DNA of 64,000 bases, taken from Inia geoffrensis (taxonomy: Eukaryota; Chordata; Mammalia; Artiodactyla; Iniidae). The first letter of the stretch is position 1; the number at the start of each line of letters is the position of its first letter. The notes beneath the pieces are model-generated. The model was not told where the DNA came from and did no database searches. It was given only the letters and a program-made list of their open reading frames with translations. Shown here one piece after another: positions 23,136-34,991 of this stretch. Location: contig CM070910.1 in the NCBI GenBank assembly GCA_036417435.1, forward strand, positions 16,557,501 through 16,621,500, read 5' to 3'. A program made the translations under genes and the position numbers.

Positions 23136-24569
23136 CACCCTCTAGTTTTCACACCACTGTGGACACAAAACCAAAAGTTTATATGAAACAATTATAGCTT
23201 CTTTGCCCTTTTGTTTTCCACAGAGCTGCCAAATTTGATAGGAAGGTTAATGGTATTGCCAGAGGGTTATGTCATGGTCAGAAATAGGAGTGCAACTTCG
23301 TGGCAGGAGAAGCAGAGATTCAGATTCAACCACAACTGATGGCAAATACCTATTATGGGTTTGGATTATGCCCACACGTGTGTTATTTTATTTAATATTC
23401 CCGAACACCCTCTGAGGTGTCTTGGCCCCTGTTTTGCAGATGGGGGAATAGAAGCTTTTGGAAATTAAATGACTTACCCAAGGTCACAAAGCTAGTGAGT
23501 AAGCAACAGAGCTGCAACTGGAGCCCAGGTCTCTCATTTGTGATGAGGTTTCCCCTAAGTACTTGGCCACAACCAGCACAGCCTTCGTGAGCCTGTAGAA
23601 AATTATCACCTTCATGTGGAAAGAGTAGAGGGCAGTCTGCCTTTTATGGTTAGTGGAGAATTTTTAAAATCACATTTCGAAGACATATGGTTAAGTGTCT
23701 TGCTGTACAATAATCAGTGCTATGGAAAAATCATTCCAGTGCTAAGTGTTCCACATTTTTATAAAAGGCCAGACTTTCCCTCCAAACAAAACAAAGCTAC
23801 GTGAACTATGGAATCAGCCTCTTTCCAGGTTGCCGTAATAGCAGTAGCAGAGGAAGTTGTTAGGAATTGTTGGAGACTGTTGTTATTTCAGCCAGAAAAC
23901 AATCATGCTTTAAAAATCCATACTTATTATCAGTATTCTTTGGAAAATGAAGCAGCCCGCGTTAGGTGGGCATATACTGTAGAGCAAAACCATCAAGAAG
24001 TGGAGGCCTAACCCCACGTGCATCCTCTGAAAAGCAGGACCCCCGAGATGACTCCAAGGGGGTCACATCTCTTGTGCCCCCGGTGAACATTTCAGAAGGA
24101 AGACACAAATACAGAGCAGCTGCCATTAAGGCAGGGGCAGCAAGCAGGCAGCTTGAGATCTGACTGGCAGGCTCTGTGTCATTTGACCTGTGGGGTATTT
24201 TTTTAAGAAACTGACTTAGTTGTTGGAAGATTTGGTCTACTTCACAGGGCATCTGGATTTCTGGCTTCTCTCAAAGTGAGGCGATATTCTTTAGGAGCTG
24301 AGTATGGCTGTCCCCTCAGAGGGGCCAGTGCACTCTGTTTTGTCTCAGACTCTAAATGACAGTTCATTCTTTTATGTTACCTGCCTGGCTGCTACAGAAA
24401 TTTGAGTTTTATGCTTCTGATGAAAAGGTTTTGAAATTCTGGGTTTCATAAAACTAGGAAGCAAGTGCTTTTGTGTCAGAATTTAGGCTTCAGTTCGGCC
24501 TCATTTGTGTGTCCAATGTCACCCCCCTTCCTTTTTTTCTGTAAGTATTTATTGAATGACTTTTCTGCA
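23136..24569. other. Unique intron with a MIR at about 23335-23545
   Basis: Apart from the MIR nothing is recognised. Short open frames near 23616-24163 have no known domain. Confidence 0.45.
23335..23545 (+). repeat. MIR
   Basis: TTATTTAATATTCCCGAACACC, TTTTGCAGATGGGGGAATAG, CTTACCCAAGGTCACAAAGC and GCAACTGGAGCCCAGGTC follow the MIR order. Confidence 0.75.
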
Positions 24570-24599
24570 CCAGACACAGGAGTTACTAGCAGTGAATGT

Positions 24600-24850
24600 A
24601 ACTTTATCATCGTCATCATCATCATTATCAGGTATTTCTGAGCACTTTCTCAGTGCAAGGACTGCAAGTTATCTAACATGCGTTTAATCTTTCCAAAGCC
24701 CCCAGTGAGTCAGGCTCTCTTATTATCATCATTTTACAGATGTGACACTGGAATTTGGTAACATGCTCAAGGTCACACAGCTCGTAAGTGGAGATGCCAC
24801 AGTTTGGGTCTGGGACAGTCTGACTACTGAGCCCAAGCTCTTAACCCTTC
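24600..24850 (+). repeat. MIR preceded by a short (ATC)n run
   Basis: ATCATCGTCATCATCATC is followed by TTTCTGAGCACTTTCTCAGTG, TTTTACAGATGTGACACTGG, CTCAAGGTCACACAGCTCG and the MIR 3' part. Confidence 0.75.
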
Positions 24851-26264
24851 ATGTTGCTCATGGTTGAAGGGGGCTCACAGTGTAAGAGGAGCACCCCTCC
24901 TCACGGGCCTGCTCACCGGCGGGGCAGATGGGGCATTTCCCTCCGGTTGGTTTGATGTTATCAGTGTTTCCTCTCCTTGGTCAGAAATCCCTAGAAGAGG
25001 GACCAAGCCCAACGCACTTGTCTAACTACACACGGAGTTGGGTCTTTCATAACTACTATGATTATTGAATCCTGTAGAGGTGCTGTGTGTGCAAGTCTGA
25101 GTGTATAGGGTATGTTTGTGTGTGTGTGTCTGTATGCGTGTGTGTGTTTCAACCAAAAGATGGAAAACTTTTGGGAGGCCTCTGAGGCACCATGAAACTT
25201 TGAAAATATTTTCCCTGGATTTGTTTTCTTCACATGCCCACCAGTTTCATCTAGCTGTTCTCCTAATGCAGCCTATTTTGCTGCGAGTGTCTGGAGAGGG
25301 ATGGTACCCCTCTGTCTTTGTACTTCCACAGCTCAGCACCTGGGGAAATGCAGCACCCTCTGTACATGCTCATCGAGTGAATGAAAGAAACCAACAGATG
25401 GAAGAGGGTGTAGTCAGACCCGAAGAAGGCTTGGCTGTGTCTGTGAGGTGCAGACACAGCCAAGTGGAGACAAAGGCAGTATCTGAGTGTGCTTAAGAGA
25501 AAATTCTCAAGAGACCCATGAATGCCGGGTGTACCCTCACATCTGGGATTTTTTAGCTCCCACTGGAGTCTATAAATTCCAGTGTTTAGCTTTGTGGTTC
25601 AGTTGCCTCTTTGGAACCACAGTGCTGGCCATGTCATGTTTTTCTGCCCCTGTCCTTTAATTAATAAATACATTTTGGCAAAGGGAAGCTGTGGTTTCAG
25701 GTGGCTTTTAATTTTTTTGTCATTTTTCTTCTTTACGTTGAGGGATTGGCCAAAGAAGCCCATTAAATCACAATAATTGCTGAAAATTTCCTCAAAGTAA
25801 GCGCTGGTTTTGAGCTGTGAAATGATCAGGAGGGTAAAGAAACAAGCAAACAAAAAACAACTTCTGATCTTCCGATTTGAATAGCAAAAGAAGGATGACT
25901 TTTCCTTATAGACATGTCCAAAGTCAGCCAGAGAGTCAGGACTGTGTGGGGGCAGACTCTTCTGGGCTCCCAGACTCCGGCCTCTTCCTGAGAAGTGGCC
26001 CTGAATGGGGACCCTTTTTATACTGTTGACCCTCAACAACAGAAAAATCTGCAGTTGGTCATCCAATGCCGGGACAGAAAAAAAGCCAAGACTATATAAT
26101 AAGGTCAGTTGGGAGACTGCTGAGTTGGCTCAGCTTCCTGCATTATTAAAGCTTTATAGACAGTGGTATAAACAGCTCAATTAGCACCCCCCCCCCGACA
26201 CACACACATATTCCTCCCACAGCCCATGAAAATAGCATCCCCTTCGTCTGCACAGAGCTCCGCG
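24851..26264. other. Unique intron sequence with simple repeats
   Basis: There is a TG-rich stretch at about 25108-25148 and a run of nine C at about 26187-26196, followed by CA repeats. A 155-codon open frame on the minus strand (26066-25599) shows no recognisable domain. No exon is seen. Confidence 0.45.
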
Positions 26265-26420
26265 GATTAACATGTTTTCAAATATCCCCTCCTTACTTCA
26301 TGCAATCCTCACAACCTGTTCCACAGACACGGCGGCCTGAGAAGTCACAGGACTGGCTCGAGGTTGTACAAGTGACTGTCCTGAGACTAGAAATCGAGCT
26401 TTCTGATTCCCAGTCTAGCA
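26265..26420 (+). repeat. MIR fragment
   Basis: TCATGCAATCCTCACAACC, GAGAAGTCACAGGACTGGC, then GACTAGAAATCGAGC and a TCTAGCACC-like end give a diverged MIR. Confidence 0.6.
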
Positions 26421-29400
26421 CCTTTTGCTTCATCACTGGCTGTTAATTTCCAAATTGAGTGGAAATCTATTACCACCCACTTCCCCTCGCCCCGTGTGCA
26501 CTCTGGCATTAAGGAGATTGGTTGAAAATAAGGGCTTGAGTGTTCTAAGTCAAGGGGAATGCTTTGGTAAATCTGGGAGAGTCTGGTGAAAAACCTGCAA
26601 GCCAGCAAAAACGTTTTCAGACTGAAAGGGACTGTCTTTTTCATTTTTGGCTCCCAAGTGCTCAGCTCCACGCCTGGCACATAACAACCCTCAATAAAGG
26701 TTTATTGATTTGAAACCTGCATGTTGAATCCATCTGTAAGACTGGATTAACCCAGAGGGCAACTTTTGGTGTTGACTGTACATATGTCGTTTTTGCAAAA
26801 TTCTTTCCTTAGCAGAAGGTACTGCCTGAGAAAACTTTCCATTTCTAGAAATCAAATTTCTTTAGGGTAGGCTGATAGAGGCGGTTAGGTTTGCTCTTGG
26901 AGGGAGCGGTATTTGCTTTTCTGGGCCACTCCACTGGAGAGCACCGTGTTATGGTGACAGATCACTTACAAAGACTTAGCAAAGCTGAAGAAATACCTCG
27001 ATAAGGGACGTTTGCTACAAACATAAATACCTTTGTAGAAACATGATATACACCATGACCATGTAGCTAATGAATTTGTGCCACATATATTATTTACGGC
27101 CATTCACTAAAGAAATCCAAACACTGTTAGGACAATAAGGCATCTGTGTGACCTAATTTTGCTATGTTACCTAATTGTAGTTAAGTAATTAAGTTGTTCA
27201 ATTACTTAATTTGTCATCATTTGGGGTGCTTTTTAATTGCTATTGCTGCATCAGCAAAAGAAAATGTTTCATTTGGAAGGAAAACATTCATTCAGATCAC
27301 ATGCACTTGACCCAAGTGCAAAGAGCTTTGCTGTGGGTATAATTTAAACTGTGGCTCTTTGGCCAGTCTTGTACGCTCCCTGCAGAAAGAACTTCAGGCC
27401 AGGCCATTGGGAGTATCTTCAGAAGGCTGGTGTCTCTAGGAAAGGACCGCAAAGGAGAAGTTCTACAGTGACCTTGGAAAAACCTCCACCTGTCTGCACA
27501 GAATACCGGCCAGTGGAAGGCAAGCAGGCTGGGTTCCCCAACTCATTGCTGCTCCCAAGGCTCTGCCAAGCAAACACCAAGAGCTTAACTTCTGAATGTG
27601 ATGCTAAATATCATTTACCAGTAACCTGTCTGTATGCAAGATTGAGCAGTGACAAACTGTGCTCCCAACATGGCCTCAGGCTGAGGTCATACATGGATTT
27701 TACCTTACTGCCCAAGATCTGGGCATTTTTGCAAAAGCAGTGGCTCCTTCTACCTCTGCCTCACTGACATTATATTTGGACTGGTTCATAACCTTCAGAA
27801 CTCTTAAAAATCCCTCTAACGTAAATAAAAAGGAAATCACAGACCTGCCCCGTGAAGTCCCCCTTCCCACCCCTCTTCATCTGTCAAACGTGCATAATGG
27901 AAAAATGATGTAGCCCTGGCTCTGGGCCAAAATAAACAATCTGGAAATACTGTGTAAACCCAGCTGCTGCACTGGAGGACAGAGGCCTCCCTTTATGACC
28001 TCCGAGATGGTTAACCATATGCAAAATAACAAAACCTCACCACAGGCTTGCCATCTATTCTGATGCTGGGCTGGTTTTGGCATTCCTTCCCTTGATCTAA
28101 GTAAATGCACACTCCACACCTAACAAAGCCCCCTTTCCCCAACAACCCGAGCTTGTCTGAACCTGGTCCAGCAGAGATTATGTGCAAGCGATGAATACAA
28201 ATTGAATAACATCCAGAAGTTGGCCAAATTTTACCACTGGAAAAAGAAAAAGCATCATCAAAAGACAGGCATCAATTCTTCAGCTTCAGGGGGGTTCGGT
28301 GGTGATCCACCAACAGGCCCTGCTGTTTTAAGAAGTGGTCGGTGTTAAAAACTGGGGTTTACGAATCTCAGGTTAGATTACATCCAGACATTTCCAGCAC
28401 CCAAGGGATGAGGCATACTTTCTCAGGTGGCAGGTGTGATGAAAGTCACGGTCAGGTGGAGAGGGGCTGGGGCTTTGGCCAGCGTGAGGGAAGCACGGTG
28501 GGTACACATCCCTGGGCTGCTGCTGCAGAGCCCCACACCCTGCCGGCTGCTCCCCAAACCGTGTGAACACGATGCTTGTCACAGATACAGTAAACTCATT
28601 TCCTGAATTATACAGGGAGGCCACACAGTTCAAACACAGGCGGCTCCCCTGCAGCTGCCTCAACCAGAAACAAATGTGTGTCGTCACTGTGGCTCACAGC
28701 AACGAGCTGGGCTGAACGGGCCATGTTTGATTTGTCACTGGGATGATGGATGGTATGTTAAGACCAGCTTCTTGGAGGTAAGGCAATTAAGGGGAGAAAA
28801 GAACAGAAAGCACTTCATGGCTGACTCGCAGCTTGGGGTTGGTAAAGTACACAGAGGGATTTTTTTTTTTTCTTTTTTTTGTAATCTTCAGATCTGGAAA
28901 TATCAGTAATTAAAAAATAAATCGAGTTCACTCTGAATTTCAAGAGAACCTTTACCCTCTGTGGCCAAGTGAAAGTAACATGATTTACTTTTTTTTTTAA
29001 CGCCTGAAACTGCTAGGCTCCTTTGATGGAAGAGAATACAGACTGTTTATAATGCTTCTACTCTGCTTTGAATTTGGGAAGCTGGAGCAAAACAAAAGGA
29101 GCCAGAAAGAAAAAGTCATTGGCCTGCGTGGGGCGGGTCACGAGGGCGCATCAAGGCCAGGGGCACTGGCCTCGTTTGGGAAGGCAGCAGGCACCCAGCC
29201 CTGCAAGGAGGCATGCATTTCCAGAGACGTTGCTCAGGCAATGTCCTAGCCCCGTGGAATCTTGAGGTGAGGGCGGCCGAGCGGAGGAGCTTCTGGGTTC
29301 TTTCCTGGGTGAGCCAACTCCACAGCACTTACCCTCAGAATCTGCCCTGATTGCTGGGGGTGGGGAGTGGTGGTAATTAGTTACTATCTTGCGTGGCCTC

Positions 29401-30618
29401 TGTTTGCTCATTCATTACCTCTGCATCGAGCACCTACGAAGCAGAGTGACTTCAGGAAATAAAGGAACCGCTAAAGCTGAAAACACAGGCTCCCTGCTGG
29501 AGGAGAAAAAGTAAACAGTAAAGAGAGAAACAAATGTACAATCCACCCGACAACTTCCCAGGAGATCTGAAAATCCCTGCTTCACTGCTGGCCGGGAAGG
29601 GCTCCCTCAGAGGGGAGCATCAGAGGAGGGATGAGAAGGGGGGCCACGACCAAGGGGTGGGCGTTGAGGGCTACCTTTGGTGTCCTTCTGTAGGACCAAC
29701 GAACACCTGGCTAGACGAAGTTAATATGCAACAATTCACCTGGTGAGCCGGGTGACCCCCGCAGTGACTGCCCTACAAGGGTCTGTGGCCAGGCCCTTGA
29801 ACTTGCATTTCCGATTAGCACCCCAGGTGATTGTCATGTGGGATCTGTCCAACCCCACTCAGATCCTAAAGCTTAGGATGAAACATGTCAGGGCTGGAAA
29901 GATGTCCCAGCTCATCTGTCCAGATACTCATGTGCTCTGATAATCGGGGCGAGGGGCACTCCAGTGCCCACAGGATCAACTGGCCCAGCTCCCCTGCTTT
30001 CCCTGCTGCCCTGGTTCACTGGGTGGAGGGCCATTTGCTCCTGTTTCTTTCTCCCCAACTTTGGCCTCATGACCCAGATCATAAAAAAGCTGCTACTATA
30101 TTTCTTTGAAAGTATAGCCCACCCAATTATACATGCATGCTTTCCCCAACACAGCATTTTGCCATCAAAATACTGGCTTGATCGTGAGAATGGCAATAAC
30201 AGAAGAATTTATTTTCACAGCAACAACTGAACCAAACATTTCTGTTTGAAAATATCTATTTCTGAAAAAAAAATAAACTTATTGGAAGACTTACTATGGC
30301 AATATTAATAAAATGTATTTGTTGGAAATACACTTTTTATTTGAAATCTTTATTGAGAAATGCATTTTTGTTACTTTTTCTACTTTATTTGGAATCATAT
30401 TATGGTGGCCCTTATCAATGACTGATGAGGGCATCCAGATCAAATGGATTTATCTGAACAAAAAAGATCGAGAGAAACACTGACCCGGTAGTTCTATCCA
30501 AATTTTTTTGGCATCTGACGATCTCATAAATTCTGCTTTTACTTTCTCTGCAAGATTCCTTTTATTCCTCTTTCTCACAGTCTGTATATTGTTAGCAGGC
30601 CTAGGCTATTTGTCTCAT
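26421..30618. other. Unique intron, about 4.2 kb, no recognised element
   Basis: A possible MIR 3' tail lies at 26640-26720 (CCTGGCACATAACAACCCTC). A locally GC-rich segment lies at 28270-28700 and another at 29100-29350. No splice-bounded exon of UST or other recognised coding sequence is seen. Confidence 0.45.

Positions 30619-30619
<1 letters not shown>

Positions 30620-30648
<29 letters not shown>
30620..30648. repeat. (CA)n microsatellite
   Basis: About 14 CA units, followed by a diverged CA/CG-rich continuation to 30690. Confidence 0.95.
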
Positions 30649-30653
<5 letters not shown>

Positions 30654-30978
30654 TATCCCTTCTTTGACAACACACGCGTGCATGCACGCACATATCCCTT
30701 CTTTGGCAGGGAAGAGGCCCTCTCCTGGAATCACACTGCGTTGTCTGAGTCTAGCCCTGATGGTGTTAAAGACAACTGCTGACACCCACAGTCATTCTGG
30801 GCACACTACATATAGTCACATCTTTGTCTCAGTTTTTATGTTGCCCTGTTATTTTTTTCTCCAGGGTTTCATATACATCAAGCTACATATCTACTTATGT
30901 ATAGGGTCAAAATAAAGTCCTTGGGCAGTTTAAGTTTTAGCTTTGAATTTTAATTTTTGGAAAGGTCTTTTACAACTT

Positions 30979-31210
30979 AAAAATTCATTTTTTGGGGCTT
31001 CCCTGGTGGCGCAGTGGTTGAGAGTCCACCTGCCGATGCAGGGGACGCGGGTTCGTTGCTCGGTCTGGGAGGATCCCACGTGCCGCGGAGCGGCTGGGCC
31101 CGTGGGCCATGGCCGCTGAGCCTGCGCGTCCATAGCCTGTGCTCCGCAACGGGAGAGGCCGCAACAGTGAGAGGACCGCATACCAAAAAAAAAAAAAAAA
31201 TTCTTTTTTT
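30979..31210 (+). mobile_element. CHR-type SINE
   Basis: The body is at 30994-31200: GGGGCTTCCCTGGTGGCGCAG head, GGTTCGTTGC at the B box, and a 16-A tail. The flanks AAAAATTCATTTTTT and AAAAATTCTTTTTTT form a near-identical target-site duplication. Antisense to UST. Confidence 0.94.
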
Positions 31211-32080
31211 CTGGTTATGATGTACATAATATATACATAACATATACATACACACTCACGTATACATACTTACACATGCAAATGTATAGATTTGGCAAAA
31301 AACTAAGTGATAAAATGACTTTAAATCAAGCCACATTTATTGTAGTAATATATATCCTAGTCTTTTTCTTGCTTATGTATATGAGTTGTAAAATAGACCT
31401 CTGCTATACTATTTAGTTTATAATCTTTTAAAACTTAACTGATGACAAGCATTCGCCTATAGCATTAATTATTTCAAGTCATATTTTGCAGTGTATTTTT
31501 ATGTGCTTCATTTTATGGATGCCTTAGAGGTCATAAGCTAGTTTGCTTTTGTTGGATAACTGAGTTGTTTTTCAGTTTCTGTGACTAAATAATATGCGAT
31601 AAACATCCACATTCATAAGGGATCATGTGCCTTTTTGCTTGTCTCCCTAAAATAAACGGTAACTTTAGGTACTGAGTGGTGCTCTTCCTCTGATAGCTGA
31701 TAAGGTCTTAAATTCTGACAGTTCTAGGACACCATTTATTTGCTTTGGTCAGAGATCCTGAAATTTGTGTAATGCAATTTTCCTAAATTTTAAGACGTTA
31801 AATTTACACAACGTCCATCTAACTATAACCTAACTTACTAACTCTTTAAAATGCACAGGGTTTTTTGAAGATCTTGTATGTACTGTCTGTGAGAATAGAA
31901 AGTACTTAAGCATAGCACTTAATATGGGAGTACGGTTGCTTGAAAACATTTAGTGCACAAGAAATTCTTAGTAAATTTCACCATGTGATGAGTAAATAGC
32001 TCCTCATTCTTGGATTCTATAAACTGGGTACTCAGAATCTAGTTTGGTCTCTTTTATCATTCATTCTATTATTATCATTA
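31211..32080. other. AT-rich intron; possible ancient L1 debris
   Basis: Around 31480-31640 the pattern GGATAACTGAGTTGTTTTTCAG and ATAAACATCCACATTCATAAG faintly resembles an antisense old-L1 3' end. This is weak evidence and nothing else is recognised. Confidence 0.3.
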
Positions 32081-32280
32081 TTTTTTGCAGTACGCGGGCC
32101 TCTCACTGTTGTGGCCTCTCCCGTTGCGGAGCACAGGCTCCGGATGCGCAGGCCCAGCGGCCAAGGCTCACGGGCCCAGCCGCTCCACGGCATGTGGGGA
32201 TATTCCCGGACCGGGGCACGAACCCGCGTCCCCTGCATCGGCAGGTGGACTCTCAACCACTGCGCCACCAGGGAAGCCCC
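32081..32280 (-). mobile_element. CHR-type SINE
   Basis: GCAGTACGCGGGCC at the left and CCACCAGGGAAGCCCC at the right, with only a short T-tract (six T). I found no clear target-site duplication. Sense relative to UST. Confidence 0.92.
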
Positions 32281-33151
32281 TCCTTCCTTTTTATCCCACC
32301 AAGTCCAAAGCAGGAGAGGGTGAAGGGCTGCTGGGTGTGGTGGGAAGGGGTGAGAATTAGGCAGGGAATCACTCCTGCTCTCAAATTTTGCTGGTGGCCT
32401 GGGCAGGGGTGATAGATTGTGGCATGCGAACCACCATTCCCTCTCTCTCACGTCCCTGGCAATGATTGTGGCCAGGCTCAGCCTAACAATCCTCATGCCT
32501 GTGTTTCCGGTCACCATGCCTGACTGTCCAAAATTGGTACTAGACATAAGCCCCAATTCCAGCACTTTTGGACTGAAGGAACAGTACACTGAGGATTACT
32601 GAAGGCTTTTATAGATTATCGTGACCTTTGTGTATTCCCTGAGGTATTCAGATCTGATTCTTTGATAAGTTAATGGTTGCAACTGAGCACATAATTCTTT
32701 ATAACCACTTAGAATGTTTATGAGGGAATTAGTTTCCATATAACACCATTAGGTCATCTCCTGGTTAGATTGATATATGAGTGACCATTTTTCCTAATGT
32801 ATGATAAATATATTGACATATACTGTCAAATACCTGAAATCAGTTGACACCTAAGCTTATGCCTTATGACAGCAGAGAGCAAATAGGTCAATTTCATAAT
32901 TGTCATGGATACCCCCTACCCACCTCGCCCCACAACGAGCTTGGGTATGTAGACATAAAGGTGAACACAGCAAATAGTAAAAGTCCTACAATTTTAAGAG
33001 AAAAAAATATGACCCTGAACATTAGCATGGGAAGTTTTCAAGCTTATTGATATTCACAGCCTTTAATCATATCATCCCAATGATATTCATAAGTAACAAA
33101 GGCTTTGTGGAAATAGTTGACAGAGAATAATTTATTTTAACAGACATGAAT
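32281..33151. other. Unique intron sequence
   Basis: No gene or repeat is recognised. Confidence 0.45.
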
Positions 33152-33801
33152 ATTAAATTGATTTAGAAAAAAGAAGGCACAACCGTCCCAGACTTCAGAC
33201 AATACTACAAAGCTACAGTAATCAAAACAGCAAGATATTGGCACAAAAGCAGACATAGGGATCAATGGAACAGAATAGGGAGCCCAGAAACAAACCCACA
33301 CATCTATGATCAATTAATCTTCAACAAAGTAGGCAAGAATCCACAATGGAGAAAAGATAGTCTCTTCAGCAAGTGGTGTTGGGAAAGCTGGACAGCCCCA
33401 TGTAAAACAGTGAAGTTTGAACACTCCCTCACCCCATACACAAAAATAAACTCAAAATGGCTTAAAGACTTAAATATAAGACAGGACACCATAAAACTCC
33501 TAAAAGAGAACATAAGTAAAACATTCTCTGACATAAGTCATAAAAATGTTTTCTTAGGTCAGTCTCCCAAAACAATAGAAATAAAAGCAAAAATATACAA
33601 CAGCTCATACAGCACAATATCAAGAAAACTAACAACCCAATCAAAAAATGGGCAGAAGACAGAAATAGACATTTCTCCAAAGAAGACACACAGACGGCCA
33701 ATAGGCACATGAAAAGATTCTCAACATTGTTAATTATTAGAGAAATGCAAATCAAAACTACAATGAGGTATCACCTCACGCTAGTCAGAACGGCCATAAC
33801 T

Positions 33802-34004
33802 AAAAAGTCCACAGGGCTTTCCTGGTGGTGCAGTGGTTGAGAGTCCACCTGCCAATGCAGGGGACACAGGTTCGTGCCCCAGTCCAGGAAGATCCCACAT
33901 GCCGCGGAGCAGCTGGGCCTGTGAGCCATGGCCACTGGGCCTGTGCGTCTGGAGCCTGTGCTCCGCAACGGGAGAGGCCACAGCAGTGAGAGGCCCACGT
34001 ACCA

Positions 34005-34037
<33 letters not shown>

Positions 34038-34045
34038 AGTCCACA
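33802..34045 (+). mobile_element. CHR-type SINE nested in the old L1
   Basis: The body is at 33814-34037, starting GGGCTTTCCTGGTGGTGCAG and ending in a poly-A of about 32. AGTCCACA is duplicated at 33806-33813 and 34038-34045, and the L1 reading continues with ACAAATGATAAATGCTGAAG. Confidence 0.94.
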
Positions 34046-34447
34046 AATGATAAATGCTGAAGGGGTTGTGGAAAAAGGGAACCCTCCTACGCTGTTGGTG
34101 AGAATGTAAACTGGTGCAGCCACTATGGAAAACACGTTCCTCAGAAAACTAAAAATAGAACTACCACATGATCCAGCAATCCCGCTCCTGGGCATATATT
34201 TGGAGAAAACTATAATTTGAAAAGATACATACACCCCAATGTTCATAGCAGCACTATTTACAATAGCCAAGAAATGAAAACAACCTAAATGTTCATCAAC
34301 AGATGACAGATGAATGGATAAAGATGTGGTATATATATACAATGGAATAAAAACTCAGCCATAAAAGAGAATGAAACAATGCCATTTGTAGCAACGTGGA
34401 TGGACCTAGAGATTATCATACTAAGTGATGTCAGACAGAAAAAGACA

Positions 34448-34669
34448 AATGATACCCTTTTTTTTTCCGGTACGCGAGCCTCTCACGGTAGTGGCCTCTC
34501 CCATTGCGGAGCACAGGCTCTGGACACGCAGGCTCAGCAGCCATGGCTCACGGGCCCAGCCACTCTGCGGCATGTGGGATACTCCCAGACCGGGGCACAA
34601 ACCCGTGTCCCCTGCATCGGCAGGTGGACTCTCAAACACTGCGCCACCAGGGAAGCCCTGAATGATACC
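34448..34669 (-). mobile_element. Second CHR-type SINE nested in the old L1, opposite orientation
   Basis: The body is at about 34457-34660. AATGATACC is duplicated at 34448-34456 and 34661-34669, inside the L1 stretch GACAAATGATACC. Confidence 0.94.
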
Positions 34670-34991
34670 TTTTATATGTGGAATCTAAAATATGATACAA
34701 ATGGACTTTTTTATAAAACAGAAACAGAATCACAGACACAGAAAACAAACATGTGGTTACCAAAGGGGAAAAGGGGGAGAGATAAATTAGGAGTTTGGCA
34801 TTAGCAGATATGAACTACTATATATAAAACAGATAAACAACAAGGGCCTACTGTCTAGCACAAGGAAATATATTCAATATCTTGTAATAACCTACAATGA
34901 AAAAGAATCTGAAAAATAATATATATAAACTGAATCACTTTGCTGTACAGCAGAAAAGAACACAACATGGTAAATCTACTATAGTTCAATT

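Larger units (their letters stand above)
33165..34680 (+). pseudogene. ORF2 remnant of the old L1
   Basis: Carries the C-terminal part of ORF2 only: [14 protein letters not shown] near 33440, then the [16 protein letters not shown] block before the first SINE, and IPLLGIY-like sequence after it. Frameshifts, stops and a deletion between about 33540 and 33600 remove any coding potential. Confidence 0.85.

Noticed and set aside
25599..26066. 155-codon minus-strand frame, the longest non-transposon frame
   Set aside because: No recognisable domain or splice context, and stretches of low-complexity Lys/Phe; within chance expectation for 64 kb.
30508..30915. 135-codon frame with a His-Thr repeat
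   Set aside because: The repeat is the (CA)n microsatellite translated; the rest is not conserved-looking coding sequence.
30993..31200. tRNA gene suggested by A-box and B-box-like motifs in the SINEs
   Set aside because: The tRNA-derived heads are diverged and followed by SINE bodies and poly-A tails; no functional cloverleaf with a proper acceptor stem is present.
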